This document shows, piece after piece, positions 58,295-64,000 of a stretch of DNA of 64,000 nt (its first letter is position 1; every line of letters begins with the position of its first letter). The DNA comes from Devosia sp. A16 (lineage in GTDB: Bacteria; Pseudomonadota; Alphaproteobacteria; Rhizobiales; Devosiaceae): positions 62,001 to 126,000 of the forward strand of contig NZ_CP012945.1 in the NCBI RefSeq assembly GCF_001402915.1, read 5' to 3'. The translations under genes were made by a program, and so were the position numbers. The notes beneath the pieces were generated by a model. The model saw nothing but the letters and a program-made list of their open reading frames with translations, searched no databases and had not been told where the DNA came from.

Positions 58295-59143
58295 TCAGTC
58301 CTCGCCCTCATCCCCATCGTCCTCGCCCTGCCCGGTCACCGCCTCGAGGAACTCGAACAGGATCGGATCGAACAGGTCGGGCCGCTCGAGGCTGGGGAAG
58401 TGCGCCGTATCTTCCAGCACCACGGCGAAGGCGTTCTCCAGCTCTTCGCTCAGGTCTTCGTGGATGGCGACGATGTCGGAGCAATCGAGCTCGCCGACCA
58501 CCAGCAGTGTCGGGGCGGTGATCGCCGCGAGGTTGTGGAACGCCGGTTCCGGCCGCTCTTCCTGGGTCAGCGGCGCATGATTGAGGTGAATCTCGTTCAT
58601 GGCGAGGAACAGCTCGCGCACCGGGCCGGTGACCCGTCCGGCCTCGCCATAGGGCCCATCGAGCCATTCATGCGCCTGGATGCGGTTGGCAGTGCTGATA
58701 TTACCGCGCTCCCTCGCATACTCGAACGCCTCCTCGAGCTGCTCGACTTCCTCATCGACCTCATAACCCTCGGCCCCGGTCACCGAAGTGCCCATCAGCA
58801 CCAATGCGATGGTCCGGTTCGGATGCTCGAGCGCAAAGTCGATGGCGAGCCCGCCGCCCATCGACGAGCCGACGAGGATCGCCGCATGCACGCTCAGCCG
58901 GTCGAGCACCGCTTCGAGATCGACCAGGTGGTTGAACGGCACGTCTGCCGTCTCGGTCTCGCCATAGCCGCGCCGGTCATAGCTGATGACGTGGTAGCCC
59001 TCGGCCGCCAACTGCCGCATCTGCTCAGCCCACATGCGCCGGTCGGTGACGCCGGAATGGAGAAACACCACCGGGATGCCGAAGCCGGCAGCTTCGCCGC
59101 GGATCAGCGCACCGTCGAAGTCGATTTCAAAGGGTGAGGTCAT
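58295..59143 (-). CDS. Alpha/beta hydrolase
   Basis: 282 residues from ATG 59143 (MTSPFEIDFD). The oxyanion region is VVFLHSGVTDRRMW, the nucleophile elbow GSSMG (Ser94), an acid in LVVGELDCSD and the catalytic His in DTAHFPSLERP. The last residues are an unusually acidic tail (GQGEDDGDEGED). It is a cytosolic hydrolase with unknown substrate, 3-oxoadipate enol-lactonase-like by pattern. The frame upstream to 59173 adds ten residues without a better ribosome site. Confidence 0.88.
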   Translation of the reverse strand: MTSPFEIDFDGALIRGEAAGFGIPVVFLHSGVTDRRMWAEQMRQLAAEGYHVISYDRRGYGETETADVPFNHLVDLEAVLDRLSVHAAILVGSSMGGGLAIDFALEHPNRTIALVLMGTSVTGAEGYEVDEEVEQLEEAFEYARERGNISTANRIQAHEWLDGPYGEAGRVTGPVRELFLAMNEIHLNHAPLTQEERPEPAFHNLAAITAPTLLVVGELDCSDIVAIHEDLSEELENAFAVVLEDTAHFPSLERPDLFDPILFEFLEAVTGQGEDDGDEGED

Positions 59144-59257
59144 GGCAGGCGCCTTGAAAGGAAAGCGCGGCACTTAGCACCCCTGCCACAGTTATGCCAG
59201 ACCGCTGGCCTGACGCCGCGACAGTCAATATGCTCTGCCATGCCACGGGGGGGAACC

Positions 59258-59665
59258 ATGCTGAACCTGAACTTGCACCACGTCTCCGTCGTCGTGCGAG
59301 ACCTCGACCGCGCGCTCGGCTTCTACCGCGATGTCCTCGGCCTGCAGCCGTTGCCTCGCCCCGACTTTCCGGTGCGCGGCGCATGGCTTTCGTGCGGGGA
59401 AAGGCAGCTTCACTTGGTCGTGCATGATGGGCAAACGCTTCGCAGCAGCGACAGCGTCGACAACAATGATGGGCACTTTGCCCTCAACACCAACGATTTC
59501 GACGCGGTCGTCGCTGCCCTCGCCGCCCATGGCTTCAGCGAGGCTGCCGCAGATGGCGATCCGCGCCGGCTGCTGGTTAAACGAAGCGGCGCCGCCGGGT
59601 TCGCGCAGCTCTACCTGCTTGATCCCGATCGCAACGTCGTCGAGATCAACGCGGCGCCGACGTGA
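59258..59665 (+). CDS. VOC (glyoxalase/bleomycin resistance) family protein
   Basis: 135 residues from ATG 59258, which follows a run of seven G at ribosome-binding distance; the ATG at 59240 is in frame and would add six residues. One VOC fold: LHHVSVVVRDLDRALGFYRDVLGLQPLPRP with a metal His, then GERQLHLVVHDGQ, DGHFALNTNDFDAVVAAL and YLLDPDRNVVEIN with the closing Glu. Substrate unknown. Single gene, divergent from the hydrolase and convergent with the methyltransferase gene. Confidence 0.88.
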   Translation: MLNLNLHHVSVVVRDLDRALGFYRDVLGLQPLPRPDFPVRGAWLSCGERQLHLVVHDGQTLRSSDSVDNNDGHFALNTNDFDAVVAALAAHGFSEAAADGDPRRLLVKRSGAAGFAQLYLLDPDRNVVEINAAPT

Positions 59666-59681
59666 AGCATCGACCGCACCG

Positions 59682-61957
<2,276 letters not shown>

Positions 61958-62022
61958 CCTGGCGGGGCGGCTCCGGCTCCCTTGCTCGCAGGCCCCCTGT
62001 CCCAGCCACTAACCCACAAAGC

Positions 62023-62055
62023 AAAAAGGGCGGCGTCACCGACGCCGCCCTTTTC
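62023..62055. terminator. Bidirectional terminator between argG and ettA
   Basis: AAAAAGGGCGGCGTC-ACC-GACGCCGCCCTTTT: 12-base arms with A-run on one side and T-run on the other, so it can end both convergent genes. It stands 65 bases after argG and 18 bases past the ettA stop. Confidence 0.9.
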
Positions 62056-62073
62056 TCAGATTGAAGCGCCGCG

Positions 62074-63729
62074 TTACCGCGTCAGCTTCTTGTACGTGAC
62101 CTTGTGATTATTCACCGAGTCCGCACCCAGGCGCCGGATCTTGTCCTGCTCATAGTCCTGGAAGTTGCCCTCGAACCACTCGAAATGGCTGTCGCCTTCA
62201 TAGGCCAGCATGTGTGTCGCCAGCCGATCGAGGAACATGCGGTCGTGGCTGATGATCACGGCGCAACCGGCGAATTCCTCCAGCGCCTCTTCGAGCGCCG
62301 CGAGGGTTTCGGTGTCGAGATCGTTGGTCGGCTCGTCGAGCAGCAGCACGTTGGCGCCCGACTTCAGCATCTTGGCGAGATGCACGCGGTTGCGCTGCCC
62401 GCCTGAGAGGTTGCCGACCTTCTGCTGCTGGTCGGCGCCCTTGAAGTTGAAGGCCGAGGTATAGGCGCGCGAGTTCATCTCGCGCTTGCCCAGCATCAGG
62501 ATCTCGTTGCCGCCCGAGATTTCCTCCCACACCGTCTTGTTCGGTGCGAGCGTGTCGCGGCTCTGGTCGACATAGCCGAGGTTGACGTTGTCGGCGATGG
62601 TGATCTCGCCGGAATCCGGCTTTTCCTGCCCGGTGATCATACGGAACAAAGTCGACTTGCCGACGCCGTTCGGGCCGATGACGCCAACGATGCCGCCCGG
62701 CGGCAGCTTGAAAGTCAGATTGTCGATCAGCACCCGGTCGCCATACGACTTGGTGACGCCCTCGATATTGATGACGTTCTGGCCCAGCCGCTCGCCCGGC
62801 GGGATGATGATCTGCGCCGTCGACGACTGCGTACGCGCCTCGTTCACCTTCACCAGTTCGTCATAAGCGCGGATACGCGCCTTGGACTTGGCCATGCGGG
62901 CCTGCGGGCTCTGGCCCATCCATTCGCGCTCACGCTCCAGCACCTTGGCGCGGGCCGCATCTTCCGACTGCTCCTGCGCGAAGCGCTTGGCCTTGGCATT
63001 GAGATAGGCCGAGTAGTTGCCCTCGTAGGGCACGCCGCGGCCGCGATCGAGCTCGAGGATCCAGCCGGTGACGTTGTCGAGGAAGTAGCGGTCGTGGGTG
63101 ATGATCAGCACCGCGCCGGGGAATTCGCGCAGGTGATTTTCGAGCCACGCCGTGGTCTCGGCGTCGAGATGGTTGGTCGGCTCGTCCAGCAGCAGCAGGT
63201 CGGGCTTCGACAGCAGCAGGGCGCAGAGCGCCACGCGCCGCTTCTCGCCGCCTGAGAGGTTGTTGACGTCGGCATCGCCCGGCGGGCAGCCCAGCGCCTC
63301 CATGGCGACCTCGACCTGGCTGTCGAGATCCCAGAGGTTCTGGCTGTCGATGATGTCCTGCAGCTTGGTCGCCTCGTCGGCGGTTTCGTCGGAATAGTTC
63401 ATCATCAGCTCGTTATAGCGATCGATGACGTCCTTCTTCTCCTTGACGCCGGTCATGACGTTGCCCTTGACGTCGAGCGCCGGATCGAGCTGCGGCTCCT
63501 GCGCCAGGTAGCCGACCTTGGCGCCGTCGGCCACCCAGGCCTCGCCGGTGAACTCGGTGTCGATGCCGGCCATGATGCGGAGCAGCGTGGACTTACCCGA
63601 GCCGTTCGGCCCCAGGACGCCGATCTTGGCGTCGGGGTAGAAACTCAGGTGGATGTTGTCGAGCACCTTCTTGCCGCTGGCGTAAGCCTTGGACATTCCG
63701 TGCATGTGATAGATGAACTGGCGCGCCAT
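62074..63729 (-). CDS. ettA: Energy-dependent translational throttle protein EttA (ABC-F)
   Basis: 551 residues, two ABC domains without membrane parts. Walker A GPNGSGKST and GPNGVGKST; signatures NLSGGEKRRVALC and NLSGGQRNRVHLAKM; Walker B LLLLDEPTNHLD and VLLLDEPTNDLD. The linker (about 240-310) is the charged P-site tRNA interaction motif with REREWMGQSPQARMAKSKARIRAYDEL, and the arm insertion (about 88-130) is typical of EttA. It gates entry into elongation according to ATP level. The stop is next to a shared terminator. Assignment to EttA rather than another ABC-F rests on length and the start MARQFIYHMHGMSKAY. Confidence 0.94.
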   Translation of the reverse strand: MARQFIYHMHGMSKAYASGKKVLDNIHLSFYPDAKIGVLGPNGSGKSTLLRIMAGIDTEFTGEAWVADGAKVGYLAQEPQLDPALDVKGNVMTGVKEKKDVIDRYNELMMNYSDETADEATKLQDIIDSQNLWDLDSQVEVAMEALGCPPGDADVNNLSGGEKRRVALCALLLSKPDLLLLDEPTNHLDAETTAWLENHLREFPGAVLIITHDRYFLDNVTGWILELDRGRGVPYEGNYSAYLNAKAKRFAQEQSEDAARAKVLEREREWMGQSPQARMAKSKARIRAYDELVKVNEARTQSSTAQIIIPPGERLGQNVINIEGVTKSYGDRVLIDNLTFKLPPGGIVGVIGPNGVGKSTLFRMITGQEKPDSGEITIADNVNLGYVDQSRDTLAPNKTVWEEISGGNEILMLGKREMNSRAYTSAFNFKGADQQQKVGNLSGGQRNRVHLAKMLKSGANVLLLDEPTNDLDTETLAALEEALEEFAGCAVIISHDRMFLDRLATHMLAYEGDSHFEWFEGNFQDYEQDKIRRLGADSVNNHKVTYKKLTR

Positions 63730-63807
63730 GAGGGCAATGCTCCCGCCGCTAAACCTTCAAATCGAGCGCCGTATGTAGGGGAACCCGCCGCGCGGGGCAA
63801 CACCACC

Positions 63808-64000
63808 TCAGGTTAACGGCCAGACCAGCGACAGCAGCGGTACCGCGATGGCGACGACCAGCAGCGACAGCGGCAACCCCAGCCGCCAGTAATCACCGAA
63901 CCGGTAGCCGCCCGGTCCCATCACCAGCGTGTTGCACTGGTGCCCGATGGGCGTGAGGAAGTCGCAGCCGGCCCCGATGGCGACTGCCATCAGGAACGCC
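63808..64000 (-). CDS. SLC13/DASS-type permease, C-terminal end
   Basis: Only the last 64 residues are inside the window; the frame is open at the right edge. The visible part includes AVAIGAGCDFLTPIGHQCNTLVMGPGGYRFGDYWRLGLPLSLLVVAIAVPLLSLVWPL. The TPIGHQCNTLVMGPGGY pattern is the second sodium/anion-binding repeat of SLC13 family permeases, followed by a final membrane helix. Such proteins move di- or tricarboxylates or sulfate. The substrate cannot be told from this fragment. Confidence 0.85.
   Translation of the reverse strand, partial: AFLMAVAIGAGCDFLTPIGHQCNTLVMGPGGYRFGDYWRLGLPLSLLVVAIAVPLLSLVWPLT

Overview
The window is high-GC chromosomal DNA from an alphaproteobacterium, most likely of the order Hyphomicrobiales (Rhizobiales) and plausibly Devosia-like. 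Pointers are the division and cell-wall (dcw) gene order running on into lpxC, bamD, recN and ligA; a long FtsZ with a variable linker; an ArsR-methyltransferase fusion next to metF; a DUF2336 protein; and a CtrA-like box before ftsZ. Genus assignment is inference from gene content only. Coding density is high and nothing looks like a prophage, an insertion sequence or a CRISPR array.

Layout. 1-6.2 kb: end of a ribbon-helix-helix gene, a large AsmA protein, and a secreted phytase/esterase-like beta-propeller protein behind a three-repeat Pho box. 6.3-15.7 kb: UvrD/PcrA helicase, an EamA transporter, cardiolipin synthase with an EEP hydrolase, PrmA, a possible 44-codon gene and a long-form Xaa-Pro aminopeptidase. 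15.8-18.1 kb: three secreted-protein genes, two of them DUF3828 paralogues. 18.2-41.7 kb: one long minus-strand run, which in transcription order is rsmH-ftsL-ftsI-murE-murF-mraY-ftsW-murG-murC-murB-ddl-ftsQ-ftsA-ftsZ-lpxC-bamD-recN-ligA. Many junctions overlap by 4 bases. murD is missing from its usual place between mraY and ftsW, where a palindromic repeat sits instead, and no mraZ precedes rsmH. 41.8-43.8 kb: oxidoreductase, XRE regulator and membrane protein operon, then the RNase P RNA gene. 44.2-49.2 kb: TerB/DnaJ protein, an anchored Pro/Thr-rich protein, metF with its SahR-like regulator, and a DUF2336 protein. 49.6-55.9 kb: divergent katG/oxyR, a cytochrome c and a host-attachment protein each behind an FNR/FixK box, a MOSC protein and RarD. 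56-64 kb: a secreted unknown, divergent rhodanese/FtrA-like regulator, hydrolase, VOC protein, methyltransferase, long-form argG, EttA, and the end of an SLC13-type permease.

The dcw genes act together: peptidoglycan precursor synthesis (MurB, C, E, F, G, Ddl, MraY), septal synthesis (FtsI, FtsW, FtsL, FtsQ) and the Z-ring (FtsA, FtsZ), followed by outer-membrane biogenesis (LpxC, BamD) and DNA maintenance (RecN, LigA).

The most informative non-coding signals are sequence-visible operators: a PhoB-type triple repeat, a perfect 20-base palindrome before the SahR-like gene, two TTGA-N6-TCAA boxes, an OxyR-like site over the oxyR start codon, and repeats between the rhodanese gene and the FtrA-like regulator. 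Several families of long intergenic inverted repeats recur. I saw no clear undescribed system; the best unknowns are the secreted-protein operon at 15.8-18.1 kb and the 44-codon gene.
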